A DNA stretch of 64,000 nucleotides, from assembly GCA_963663495.1 (NCBI GenBank), contig OY760427.1, positions 1,364,001 to 1,428,000 of the forward strand, given 5' to 3'. Under the pieces are notes generated by a model. That model saw only the letters and a program-made list of their open reading frames with translations, was not told the origin of the DNA and did no database searches. Numbering within the stretch: position 1 is the stretch's first letter; each line of letters begins with the position of its first letter. This DNA comes from G963663495 sp963663495. Its GTDB lineage: Bacteria > Bacteroidota > Rhodothermia > Rhodothermales > Bin80. Positions 27,496 through 36,429 of this stretch are shown here, in pieces. A program made the translations under genes and the position numbers.

Positions 27496-30400
27496 TTAAC
27501 GCCCCATATCAATCGGAGGTGCTCCGGTCGCTGCCAGATCGGACGCTAGGACATCCATTACGTTAGTCGCAAATTCATCCAGCTCGCTTTGGTAGCTTGC
27601 CAGTTCCTGTGCACCCAAGGCGACCGCTGTACGATGTAGGGGAGTGGGGCCGTACATCGTCCTCAAGGCTCCCAATCCTGAAAAAATTCGAGATTGGATA
27701 CTTGGCGGGTTTTCTTCGCCCGGGCCTCTTTTCGACACATAGCCGTTCACGCGTATTTCAAGGTTATGCAGCGTATCCCTTGCTTCATGCAAACGCAGTC
27801 GCAAGCTGGGGTCAGGATTGTCGGACTTAGCGTGTGCGGATTGCATGGCGGCAACAACATCCAACTCGCGGTCCAATTGACGCCCGAACTTTGCCGCTGC
27901 ACCCTGTAGTCCTTCGACCTCCTTGCGGAAGGCATAAATCTCGTCAGCTGACGCACCCTGTAACGCAGGCTCAAGCAGCGGCACCACATCGAATGAGACA
28001 GGCCCTGCAATGATGGTTTCAACGCCATCAGATGTGCGCACGAGTATTGCGGTGTAGGTACCGGGCGTTGCTAGCGCGCCACTGGGGGAAGACGGATTGC
28101 CGCCGGGCGTGATAAGGGCCTTGGACGGGTATCGAAGATTCCATGTCGCCCGGTGGATTCCTTCCTTGGCTTTAACCTTGATACGTCCTGCTACTTCGCC
28201 GCGCGCATCCCGCACCACTACATGTACGGCCTCTGGTACTTCGTTTACCTCGGCATCCAACGCATCCCATCCGGGGAAAGGAATGTCTCCCTCGGTCACA
28301 TCTTTTTCTTGGCTCTTGCGACGCTCTTTCATGGTCATGGAGGATGCGCGGAGGTAGTAGGTAAAAGTGGCCCCGTAGTCTGGATTAGGGGCAGTAAAGT
28401 ACTGCGAACCCTGTGCATTGCCAGCGACATCGCGGGTTACAAACAGATCGGCCTTACGCGGAGTGAACAGGTGTGCCTCCTTTGCCAGGAGCTCCGCTGA
28501 GATTTCCCGCAGCGGAGAATAATCATCAAGGACAAAAAAGCTCCTGCCGAAGCTCGCCGCTACCAAGTCATTCTCCCGGCGCTGTATTGTGATATCGCGG
28601 AATGATATGGTCGGCGCACCCTCCTTGATCCTGATCCATTCCATGCCTCCGTCCACCGAGAAGAAGATGCCAAACTCCGCGGCGAGAAAAAGTAGGTTAG
28701 GGGTAACATGATCCTGGACGATTCGCCATACGAGCTCGCGCTCCGGTAAATTACTTGCGATTGATGACCATGTAGCTCCCCGATCAGTACTCTTCAGCAC
28801 GTAGGGCGAGAGATCTCCAAACTTGTGATTGTCCAACACGGCGTAGGCAGTTCCACTATCGTGTAGGTCCGCATATACATGGTTAACAAATGCCGTGGAC
28901 GGGACACCGGGAAGGCTACCGACTTCCATTCCACGCCAATTAGCACCGTCGTCTTCACTGACATGCAGCAGGCCATCGTCCGTACCGACGTACAGCAGCC
29001 CCGCTTCCAAAGGTGACTCGCTGATGGACGTAATCGTGTTGTATAACGACATAGCATTTACGTCCCAAGCGTTGTCCCAGCTCTGAACCCGTCCCATGAT
29101 GGGCAGCGCAAATCGCTCTTGGTCACGCGTAAGGTCACCAGATACCGGCTCCCAGCTATCGCCGCGGTTGGTAGACTTCCATACGCGGTACGAACCAAAA
29201 TAAAGCGTCGCAGGATCGTGTGGGCTAACGACAATGGGAGCGTCCCAGTTGTAGCGTTCCAGCTTCTCTCCAGAACGTGATATCGGCTGGATTCGAACCT
29301 GCTCGCCCGTGATACGATCAATACGGTGGAGCCCGCCCTGTTGCGTCTCCGCGTAGATGATGTTTGGATTGCCCGGTTCCGTTGCGGACTGGTGGCCGTC
29401 TGCGCCCAAAGTCTTGAACCATTCCGCGTTCTGGATCCCTTGCTGATTGATGGTCCGCGATGGGCCACCGTGAGACCCATTATCCTGCGTGCCTCCGTAA
29501 ACATGGTAGAACGGTAGAGCATCGTCTACCGCTACCTTGTAATACTGAGTTACCGGGAGATTGCTGATGAAGCGCCATGTCTTGGTGCCATCCAGCGTCT
29601 CAAACAGTCCTCCGTCTGTACCCATGAGGATATAGTCAGGGTCGTCCGCTCGGAAGGCAATGGCATGATTGTCCACATGTTTGTCACTACCGCTCATGGT
29701 CCGAAACGTTGCTCCATGGTCCTCAGAGATTTGGACGCGCACATCCATCAGATACAGTCGTCCCTCAGCATGCGGCGACGTATATATTTCCTGATAGTAA
29801 TGCGGGCCGGTTGCGCCCGAGACCGTGTCGGACATCTTGGACCAGCTCGCACCCCGGTCGCGGGACATGAAGATACCGCCTGTCCTTCGATCCAGTTCTA
29901 TGGCTGCGTAAACATTGTCCGGGTTCTGCGGGCTGATGGCGAGCCCGATCTTGCCAAGGTTTGATGAAGGTATTCCTTTCTTGCTTTCCATCCACGTTTC
30001 TCCGCCATCTGTGCTGCGGTGCAGTCCAGACCCGGGGCCTCCCCCCATGTAGGATGCCACATTGCGATGCCGCTGCCATGTGGCAGCATACAGCATGCCA
30101 GGATCACGCGGATCAATAACGAGATCCGTCACGCCCACCCATTCGTCATCGCCGAGCATCTTTGTCCATGTAGCACCACCATCGGTGGACTTGTAGAGTC
30201 CGCGCTCGCCTCCAGAGCTCCAGAGCGGGCCTTGTGCGGCGACCCAAACCACATTGGAGTCGTCTGGATGAACAACGATTCTGGAAATGTGCTGGGAGTC
30301 TTTGAGTCCCATATTTGTCCAGCTAGTGCCTCCGTCGGCACTTCGGTAAACGCCATCGCCGTAGCCTACATGGCGTCCACCCACATTCTCTCCGGTACCT

Positions 30401-30711
30401 ACCCAGACAACATGCGGGTTGCTCGGATCCAGGGTAATGGCACCAATTGAGTAGGAACCCTGTCCATCGAACAGTGACTCCCAGGTTATGCCGGCGTTCA
30501 TCGTTTTCCAGACACCCCCTGACCCGATGGCAACATACCAAACGTTGCTATCCTCGGGATGCATGGCGATATCGGCGATGCGGCCTGAAGTAAACGCCGG
30601 ACCGATGCCGCGGAGCTTGAGGCCGCTGTAGTCAGTTTCTGCCACACTTTGTGCAGACGCAGGCAGCGTAAGGGACAACAGGCAAGTCGTGAATAGCAGG
30701 CGCTTCATCAT
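27496..30711 (-). CDS. Large secreted BNR/sortilin-like beta-propeller protein
   Basis: A 1071-residue exported protein (signal MMKRLLFTTCLLSLTLPASA). Residues from about 45 to 740 contain many BNR/Asp-box repeats of the S-x-D-x-G-x-x-W type: SADGGTSWTNMG, STDGGATWTKML, SRDRGASWSKMS, STNRGDSWEPVS, SEDDGANWRGME, STDRGATWSSIA. This matches the VPS10/GH74-like propeller family usually called glycosyl hydrolase in Bacteroidota. A C-terminal region (about 840-1050) has a beta-rich segment (GTYTAILVRTSDG) and a helical tail. True hydrolase activity is not shown; a binding or scaffold role is equally possible. Last gene of a likely operon with the nitrilase-family and isomerase genes (12- and 18-bp gaps). 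Confidence 0.88.
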   Translation of the reverse strand: MMKRLLFTTCLLSLTLPASAQSVAETDYSGLKLRGIGPAFTSGRIADIAMHPEDSNVWYVAIGSGGVWKTMNAGITWESLFDGQGSYSIGAITLDPSNPHVVWVGTGENVGGRHVGYGDGVYRSADGGTSWTNMGLKDSQHISRIVVHPDDSNVVWVAAQGPLWSSGGERGLYKSTDGGATWTKMLGDDEWVGVTDLVIDPRDPGMLYAATWQRHRNVASYMGGGPGSGLHRSTDGGETWMESKKGIPSSNLGKIGLAISPQNPDNVYAAIELDRRTGGIFMSRDRGASWSKMSDTVSGATGPHYYQEIYTSPHAEGRLYLMDVRVQISEDHGATFRTMSGSDKHVDNHAIAFRADDPDYILMGTDGGLFETLDGTKTWRFISNLPVTQYYKVAVDDALPFYHVYGGTQDNGSHGGPSRTINQQGIQNAEWFKTLGADGHQSATEPGNPNIIYAETQQGGLHRIDRITGEQVRIQPISRSGEKLERYNWDAPIVVSPHDPATLYFGSYRVWKSTNRGDSWEPVSGDLTRDQERFALPIMGRVQSWDNAWDVNAMSLYNTITSISESPLEAGLLYVGTDDGLLHVSEDDGANWRGMEVGSLPGVPSTAFVNHVYADLHDSGTAYAVLDNHKFGDLSPYVLKSTDRGATWSSIASNLPERELVWRIVQDHVTPNLLFLAAEFGIFFSVDGGMEWIRIKEGAPTISFRDITIQRRENDLVAASFGRSFFVLDDYSPLREISAELLAKEAHLFTPRKADLFVTRDVAGNAQGSQYFTAPNPDYGATFTYYLRASSMTMKERRKSQEKDVTEGDIPFPGWDALDAEVNEVPEAVHVVVRDARGEVAGRIKVKAKEGIHRATWNLRYPSKALITPGGNPSSPSGALATPGTYTAILVRTSDGVETIIAGPVSFDVVPLLEPALQGASADEIYAFRKEVEGLQGAAAKFGRQLDRELDVVAAMQSAHAKSDNPDPSLRLRLHEARDTLHNLEIRVNGYVSKRGPGEENPPSIQSRIFSGLGALRTMYGPTPLHRTAVALGAQELASYQSELDEFATNVMDVLASDLAATGAPPIDMGR

Positions 30712-30723
30712 CGATGTGTTCGG

Positions 30724-31572
30724 TTAATTCATGGGTGTTGTTTTGTCTTCAGGATTCATAAACCGTGTGTGCTTAAGGCACGGCAATTGCTGCCGAAGAT
30801 CCTGTAGGTAAGAAAAATTAAGGTCAGCCACAATTACACCATTGAGATCCGGTGCCTCGGCCAGCGTTTGGCCCCAAGGATCGAAAATCAGGCTGCGGCC
30901 GTAGCTCTCTCGATCCACGTTGTGTCGTCCCCACTGGGCTGGAGCTACTACATAGGCCAGGTTTTCAATAGCCCGTGCCCTCAGCAGCGCGGCCCAGTGA
31001 TCGCGGCCTGTTCGCATGGTGAAGGCCGCAGGCACAAAGAAGACTTCCGCACCGCGCAAAGCCATTTTTCGGTACAACTCAGGGAAGCGTACATCATAGC
31101 AGATGCTAAGCCCCATGCTGTGCCCGCGGTAGTCAAACATTGCAAAGTCTTGTCCGGGAGCGATATAGCGGCTCTCCTGAAAGTTATGCGCGTCATCAAG
31201 CGCAATGTCGAAAAGATGGACTTTATCGTATCGAGACTTAAGAGACCCGTCGGGGCCGAAGACAAGGCATGTATTGGTGACACGCTTTCCGTCCGGGGCC
31301 ATTAGAGGCACGCTACCGCCTACCACCACGACATTGGCATCGCGTGCAAACTCCCGCAGAAGTGCTACTCCGGGGCTCCCATCCAAGTTTTCGACCATTC
31401 CTACCTTTTTGCCTTCGCGGTCAAGGTAGGTGAAGTTTTCCGGCAGCGCCACCAGTTCCGCACCTCTGTCCGCAGCTTCACGCAGAAGCTCGCCGGCGAG
31501 CACCAAGTTCCGGTTGCGGTCCTGGCGCGAACATAGTTGGACCGCTGCAACCCGCAGTGTGTCCATAACCAT
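30724..31572 (-). CDS. Carbon-nitrogen hydrolase (Nit1/Nit2-like amidase)
   Basis: A 282-residue nitrilase-superfamily enzyme. The catalytic triad is complete: E45 in ALPENFTY, K117 in RYDKVHLFD and C158 in SICYDVRFPE. DVRFPELYR and the YDKVHLFD context are typical of the Nit branch, which includes deaminated-glutathione amidase and omega-amidase. Cytoplasmic, no signal. Start at 31572 or two codons in (MDTLRV). It lies between the isomerase gene and the beta-propeller gene with gaps of 18 and 12 bp, so all three should be one transcript; the functional link is not obvious, and metabolite repair is a reasonable guess. Confidence 0.9.
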   Translation of the reverse strand: MVMDTLRVAAVQLCSRQDRNRNLVLAGELLREAADRGAELVALPENFTYLDREGKKVGMVENLDGSPGVALLREFARDANVVVVGGSVPLMAPDGKRVTNTCLVFGPDGSLKSRYDKVHLFDIALDDAHNFQESRYIAPGQDFAMFDYRGHSMGLSICYDVRFPELYRKMALRGAEVFFVPAAFTMRTGRDHWAALLRARAIENLAYVVAPAQWGRHNVDRESYGRSLIFDPWGQTLAEAPDLNGVIVADLNFSYLQDLRQQLPCLKHTRFMNPEDKTTPMN

Positions 31573-31590
31573 TGCGATTACATCGCTAGT

Positions 31591-32433
31591 TTAGCCCAGT
31601 CCTGCCAAGTATTCAGCGCTTGCCGGCAGTAGGTCCTGATCCACTTCCACAAAGATGTTCTGTAGTCCACCTACCTTACCTGCCTCAAAGAAGGCGGGCC
31701 AGTCCACAACGCCAGCGCCGATCGGCATTTGTTCGGTTCCCTCGCCGGAGTAGTCAGACAGGTGCGCAGAGATGAACCGGCCGGGGTGCAGGCGAAAATA
31801 GTCTGCCGCATGGTAGCCAACACTTACAACCCACACTTGAAACTGGAGCCTAACGACTGCAAGGTCCAACTCCTCCAGAAGCACATCGTAGATCAGTCGA
31901 TCGCCAACCTCTTCAAACTCAAAGTTATGGTTGTGGTAGGCAAACAGGAGGCCAGCGTCCGTAACAGTGCGTCCCCAGTTGCTGATGTCTTCGCTGACAC
32001 GCTTCCAGTCATCCATTGAGGAATCGGCTCCTATTCCGGGGTGCGACAGGACCATCTGGGTAAGTCCTAGGGCGTGAGCGAATTCAATAGACTGAGCAAG
32101 GTTTTCGCGGAGCTCCGCGCTCGTGAAGTGGCTGCTGAAACACGAAAGACCTGCATCGGCTATCATGGCCTTAAGGTCAGGAGTCGCAATCTCAGCAATA
32201 GGTCCGAAGCCGTAACGGGAATACCCGGCCGGTGAACACATTTCAATGGACTGATAGCCTTGCTTCCGTAGCTTGGCAAGTGTGCTCGCAGGGTCCTTGG
32301 CAAACTCCTCCCGCACGACCCAAGTCTGCACACCAATGGCAAGGTCGGTAGACCGTCGCGGCCGGAAGGGAATAGCCATAGCTGCCCCTGCAGCCACCGT
32401 TCCCATAAATTTCCTCCGATTAATGGTTTTCAT
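31591..32433 (-). CDS. Sugar phosphate isomerase/epimerase-like TIM-barrel protein, Tat signal
   Basis: A 280-residue AP-endonuclease-2/xylose-isomerase-like TIM barrel. INRRKFMGTVAAGAAMAIP at the N-terminus is a Tat signal. GVQTWVVREEFAKDP begins the barrel; YHNHNFEFEE (with metal- or substrate-binding histidines), SAHLSDYSG and FVEVDQ supply the metal-site residues typical of the family. It resembles secreted members that occur beside Gfo/Idh/MocA oxidoreductases. The reaction is not known. First gene of the likely three-gene minus-strand operon; it diverges from the 494-residue oxidoreductase gene over about 100 bp, which would allow joint control. Confidence 0.88.
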   Translation of the reverse strand: MKTINRRKFMGTVAAGAAMAIPFRPRRSTDLAIGVQTWVVREEFAKDPASTLAKLRKQGYQSIEMCSPAGYSRYGFGPIAEIATPDLKAMIADAGLSCFSSHFTSAELRENLAQSIEFAHALGLTQMVLSHPGIGADSSMDDWKRVSEDISNWGRTVTDAGLLFAYHNHNFEFEEVGDRLIYDVLLEELDLAVVRLQFQVWVVSVGYHAADYFRLHPGRFISAHLSDYSGEGTEQMPIGAGVVDWPAFFEAGKVGGLQNIFVEVDQDLLPASAEYLAGLG

Positions 32434-32532
32434 GGTAACATCAAAGAAATTCGACTGGAATATACCTGCTTACGGACAGTATATTCCACAGTTGAGTAGT
32501 ACTAGGGACCATCTGCATACTGGAGTCTGGAT

Positions 32533-34017
32533 ATGCCCAACACAATCAACCGCCGCCAATTTATTTCCACTGCCGCAGCGGCAAGTTTATTACCCCGGAG
32601 GGTTCTTGGAGGACCGGGATACGTAGCCCCTAGCGATAAGATCAACGTAGCGCTCGTGGGATGTGGTACGCAAGCCATGCGCCAATTGATGGGGGACTGG
32701 CTTCCGCGCGAGGATTTGCATGTTGCCTGTGTGTGTGATCCGAACCGGGATTCTGACGATTACAGGGATTGGAGTCCGCATGGATTACGCAACCGTGTGC
32801 GGCAGTTCTTGGGAAATGACAGTTGGGGCTCTGCCGAAGGTATTCGTGGCGGTCGCGAGGCATGCCGGGAGATTGTGGAAGGTTACTACGCCAATGTGCG
32901 GGGCCAGACCGACTACAATGGCTGCAAGGTATATGTTGATTACCGGGATATGCTTTCTGAATCAGAAGGCATTGATGCCGTGATTGACATGACTCCGGAG
33001 CACCTCCATGGGTGCGTAAATATTCACGCTATGGAGGCGGGCAAGGCTGTGGTTGCGCACAAGTCGCTGGCCAACACACTCCACGAGGTGCACCGCGTAG
33101 TAAAGGTCGCAGAGGAAAAGGGTGTGACAACCCACCTGATGGCATACAATAACGACGCCGAATACCATCAGCTTAAGGAATGGCTTCACGCCGGTATAAT
33201 CGGTAGGGTCAAGGAGGTACATAACTGGAGCAACCGTCCGGTTTGGCCGCAGGGATGGATGGAGAATCCCAAGGATGCTATGGCTGTGCCCGACGGATTG
33301 GAGTGGAACCTTTGGTTAGGGCCCGTACCAGACCGTCCCTACCACTTGGACTATACGCATGCGCTGTTTCGTGGCTGGTATGATTTTGGCAGCGGATGTT
33401 TTGGTGATATGGGCAATTATAGCTTGTGGCGCATTTTCCGCATGCTGGATCCTGGTCGCGCACATAGGGTGACAGCTCACGGAGCTACAGGTGCTGTGAT
33501 AGTAGGTAACCAAAGCCAGTGGCGCCGCTCTGAGGTGGCGTTTCCTGCGGCCAGCACCGTGCACTTCGAGTACAAGTACTTGGATCTGTTCTGGTATGAC
33601 GGGGGCATGAAACCGCGAGTGAAGAGGGGACTATTGGCGCCGGGTGAAGAGTTGACAAGGGAGGGTATGCTGATCGTGGGAGAGTATGGCACCATCATTG
33701 GCGACTTTCATGGTCGACGCTTCCGGCTGCTCCCGGACAGTCGCAACGAGGCTCTAATGGGTTCGCTGCCTGCACAGCGCTCCGCAGAAGAGGTAGTAGA
33801 TGCGATAGACGAATATGTGCATGCAATCCGCGATGGTAGCCAGAGCCGTGGCAGCTTTATAGCAGCCCACGATATCGCGGAGGCTACCTGCCTCGCGGCC
33901 GTGGCACTCCGCACTGGTCACCCGCTGACGTGGAACGCCGAGACTATGGATTTCACCGGGGACGACGAGGCAAACGGTTACCGCAAGCGCACATACCGCG
34001 ATGGCTGGAGCGTATAG
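32533..34017 (+). CDS. Gfo/Idh/MocA-family oxidoreductase, Tat-exported (non-canonical motif)
   Basis: A 494-residue protein. NTINRRQFISTAAAASLLP (RR at 7-8) is a Tat signal. The Rossmann segment is INVALVGCGTQAMR (37-50), with CVCDPN (67-71) and IDAVIDMTPEHLH (147-159). The EKP position reads VVAHKSLANT (about 173-182), keeping the lysine but not Glu or Pro. WNLWLGPVPDRPYH and YDFGSGCFGDMGNY (the latter ahead of the active-site region) are characteristic of long secreted members. Substrate unknown, probably a sugar. It converges with the sulfatase gene with a gap of only 2 bp. Confidence 0.9.
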   Translation: MPNTINRRQFISTAAAASLLPRRVLGGPGYVAPSDKINVALVGCGTQAMRQLMGDWLPREDLHVACVCDPNRDSDDYRDWSPHGLRNRVRQFLGNDSWGSAEGIRGGREACREIVEGYYANVRGQTDYNGCKVYVDYRDMLSESEGIDAVIDMTPEHLHGCVNIHAMEAGKAVVAHKSLANTLHEVHRVVKVAEEKGVTTHLMAYNNDAEYHQLKEWLHAGIIGRVKEVHNWSNRPVWPQGWMENPKDAMAVPDGLEWNLWLGPVPDRPYHLDYTHALFRGWYDFGSGCFGDMGNYSLWRIFRMLDPGRAHRVTAHGATGAVIVGNQSQWRRSEVAFPAASTVHFEYKYLDLFWYDGGMKPRVKRGLLAPGEELTREGMLIVGEYGTIIGDFHGRRFRLLPDSRNEALMGSLPAQRSAEEVVDAIDEYVHAIRDGSQSRGSFIAAHDIAEATCLAAVALRTGHPLTWNAETMDFTGDDEANGYRKRTYRDGWSV

Positions 34018-34019
34018 AA

Positions 34020-35627
34020 CTATTCCGGAATGGTCAGCGTGTCGCTGGGTGTGAAGCCGATACGGTGTGCAACGGTTTGCAGTTGTGCGCCTTGCTCTAG
34101 CCGGAAAGGCTCTGTATATAACTGCCACCGCTCCTCGGGCGGATAGCGGTAGGCAAGGGAGGCGCCATCGGTGCTTGATTGGAGGTGCAGCATGTCGCCG
34201 GTCACTCGGTAGGACGGCGCAGCAGTGGCGGGTTGGATCTTGCCTGGCCAGATCGTTTCCAGGAGCTCGTTTTCGTCCATCGTACCAGGGTCGTTCGTTG
34301 AGTGCATCCAACGGTCTAGTTCTCTGCTCAGCTCGGCGAGTTTGTCCGCTTGCCTTGGTTCGCCTGCAAGGTTGACCAGCTCGTGGGGGTCCACCCATGT
34401 ATCAAAAAGCTCGTGTTCGGGCTTTGATGTTCTGAACCACTGTGCCTCGGCGGAATCCAGTCCGCCTGCGTCCCGCAGGCGGAGGAGTTCCTGCATGGTA
34501 GCCATCTGCTCCCGATAGCTCACAGCCAGATAATAGCCGCGCTCTGGTTGCAGGTTACGAATGTATTTGAAACGGGCGTCTCGTACGGCGCGCTTGGTGT
34601 CATACTTAGCATCAAAGCGGTCCGCAGCAGCGTGGATATAGGTGCGCGGATTACTGCTTTTCTGCGGGCCTAGGAAGGCTTGTCCTTCCAAATAATCGGG
34701 CAGTGTAATGCCTGCAAGTGAGAACACTGTGGGGGCAAAATCCACGAAGCTTACCAATTGTTCATCTATCGACCCCGTACCCCGACCATCCGGGAAGCGC
34801 ACTATCAACGGTACGTGCAACCCGCTGTCATATAACTGCCGCTTCTGTCGGGGAAGTGGACCGCCATGATCTGAATAAAAGAACACTATCGTGCTATCCA
34901 AAAGGCCATCTGCTTCCAGATCGGCGAGCACCTCGCCGATCTGGTGATCTAGCTCAAGGATGTTGGAATACATGCGCCGTACATCCTTTACCACGGGTTC
35001 GGTGTCCGGTAAATATGGGGGAATAGGGACATCAAGGTCCGGTGCAACCCATAGCGAGTCCTCTGCCTTTGCCCATATTCGCGATTCGTGGGTTACGCCA
35101 AAGTTGATGACAGAAAAGAACGGTGCACCGTCCGGTCGGCTACGCCAATGTGCGGAGCGTGAGCTTTCATTCCATGCGGTCACCGGGGTGCGGAACTGAT
35201 AGTCCTCCTTAGCATTGTTGGTGACGTAGTATCCGTGGCTGCGCAGGAATTCGCTCATCATACGTACATCCGGTGGAGGGACAGCTTCGTACGGGGGTAC
35301 TCCGATTTCTGCGTGATAGACGGGGCCTGCGTTGGTGCGCATGTGTTGCGCCCGGCCCGTGGTTGTGTAGATGCCTGTGGCCAGCGAGAACCGGCTGGGT
35401 GCGCAAACTCCAGAGACGGAAAACGTGCGCGTAAAGCGAATTCCCTCCCGCGCCAAGCGGGACAGGGTGGGCGTTGCTAAGGTTGAATCCCCGAACGGTG
35501 CGATGTTGGGACTCATGTCCTCTGCCACGAGCCACAGGATATTTGGTGGCTGCGATTCCTCGGTTATTGTTGCCGAGCGTTGGCAGCCCAAGTGTAGAAG
35601 TACAAGGATTAATGCGAGTCGTTGCAT
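34020..35627 (-). CDS. Sulfatase, probable lipoprotein
   Basis: A 535-residue type I sulfatase. The N-terminus MQRLALILVLLHLGCQRS has a lipobox (cysteine 15), placing the enzyme at an envelope membrane. NILWLVAEDMSPN (29-41) holds the metal-binding acidic pair, and GVCAPSRFSLATG (73-85) is the C-x-P-S-R signature whose cysteine (75) must be converted to formylglycine. FFYSDHGG (about 255) supplies the later metal ligands. It should release sulfate from a glycan or other ester. A formylglycine-generating enzyme is not in the window. The last about 70 residues form an extra C-terminal segment seen in many Bacteroidota sulfatases. Confidence 0.93.
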   Translation of the reverse strand: MQRLALILVLLHLGCQRSATITEESQPPNILWLVAEDMSPNIAPFGDSTLATPTLSRLAREGIRFTRTFSVSGVCAPSRFSLATGIYTTTGRAQHMRTNAGPVYHAEIGVPPYEAVPPPDVRMMSEFLRSHGYYVTNNAKEDYQFRTPVTAWNESSRSAHWRSRPDGAPFFSVINFGVTHESRIWAKAEDSLWVAPDLDVPIPPYLPDTEPVVKDVRRMYSNILELDHQIGEVLADLEADGLLDSTIVFFYSDHGGPLPRQKRQLYDSGLHVPLIVRFPDGRGTGSIDEQLVSFVDFAPTVFSLAGITLPDYLEGQAFLGPQKSSNPRTYIHAAADRFDAKYDTKRAVRDARFKYIRNLQPERGYYLAVSYREQMATMQELLRLRDAGGLDSAEAQWFRTSKPEHELFDTWVDPHELVNLAGEPRQADKLAELSRELDRWMHSTNDPGTMDENELLETIWPGKIQPATAAPSYRVTGDMLHLQSSTDGASLAYRYPPEERWQLYTEPFRLEQGAQLQTVAHRIGFTPSDTLTIPE

Positions 35628-35930
35628 GGTAGTATCGTTGTGGCGCGCGGAAATGTTGTTCGGGAATTCGTGTTAGCCCTGCCTACCGCCCACATTAGCT
35701 ATCCTGACAAGAGGGGGTATCAACTGGGTCGGTTAGGCACGTTGTGATGTGGTTTTGTGGGGCAACAGCACCAGATCCGGGTAACAAGGTAAGGTACAGA
35801 TCGGTGGCTGAGCGCAATTCCTTGTGCGGATCGGCACATAGAGCGGTATCAATGTGCCGCGTTCCTCGGGCGGACATAACAATGCGGATACCGCGATTCG
35901 CTGATCGCCGCAAAATCAATGACATGGCCC

Positions 35931-35949
35931 CTCGTGCTGATAGCACGAG
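35931..35949. repeat. Conserved hairpin in the 3' non-coding part of the DruA-IS4 element (copy 1)
   Basis: CTCGTGCTGATAGCACGAG, an 8-bp stem with a 3-base loop, lies about 40 bp beyond the transposase stop. The same 19 bases occur at 57713-57731 in copy 3. It may be a terminator or part of the element's end structure. Confidence 0.5.
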
Positions 35950-36429
35950 CCTTAGGCAGAGAAAATCAGGAGGTAAGCACAGACCTATCCTATGGAGGAG
36001 GACGCACCACCAGTTGACCTGTTGCGGCCAAATCCTCATGATGACTTGCCCGGATTTGCAGACTGCTGTATCCGCGCCACAGCACAGTGTGACCTGGTTG
36101 ACGATTCTTCCGCGGCGCATAACCGCCCATTATAGCCACCAACAGCACCGCCGCTAACAAGTTGGTGGGATCTGAAAGACCATAACGCTTCGAGTATGTA
36201 CGGAGCACAGACAGCTCCACATCGGTGAACATCACCCCGGCCTCCATCTCCGGGGAGGTACGACCCAGAAGCGTCATCAGTAGTACGCGCCACGCTGTTA
36301 CCATGTGGATGGTGATAGCGTGGCGCAATAACGATGCCTTTTGCATGCGCAACTTCTCCACCTTACAACCACTCTTGAGCACGCGAAACGTGTCCTCTAC
36401 ACGCCAGCGCAGCCCGTAGTAGTTAATGA

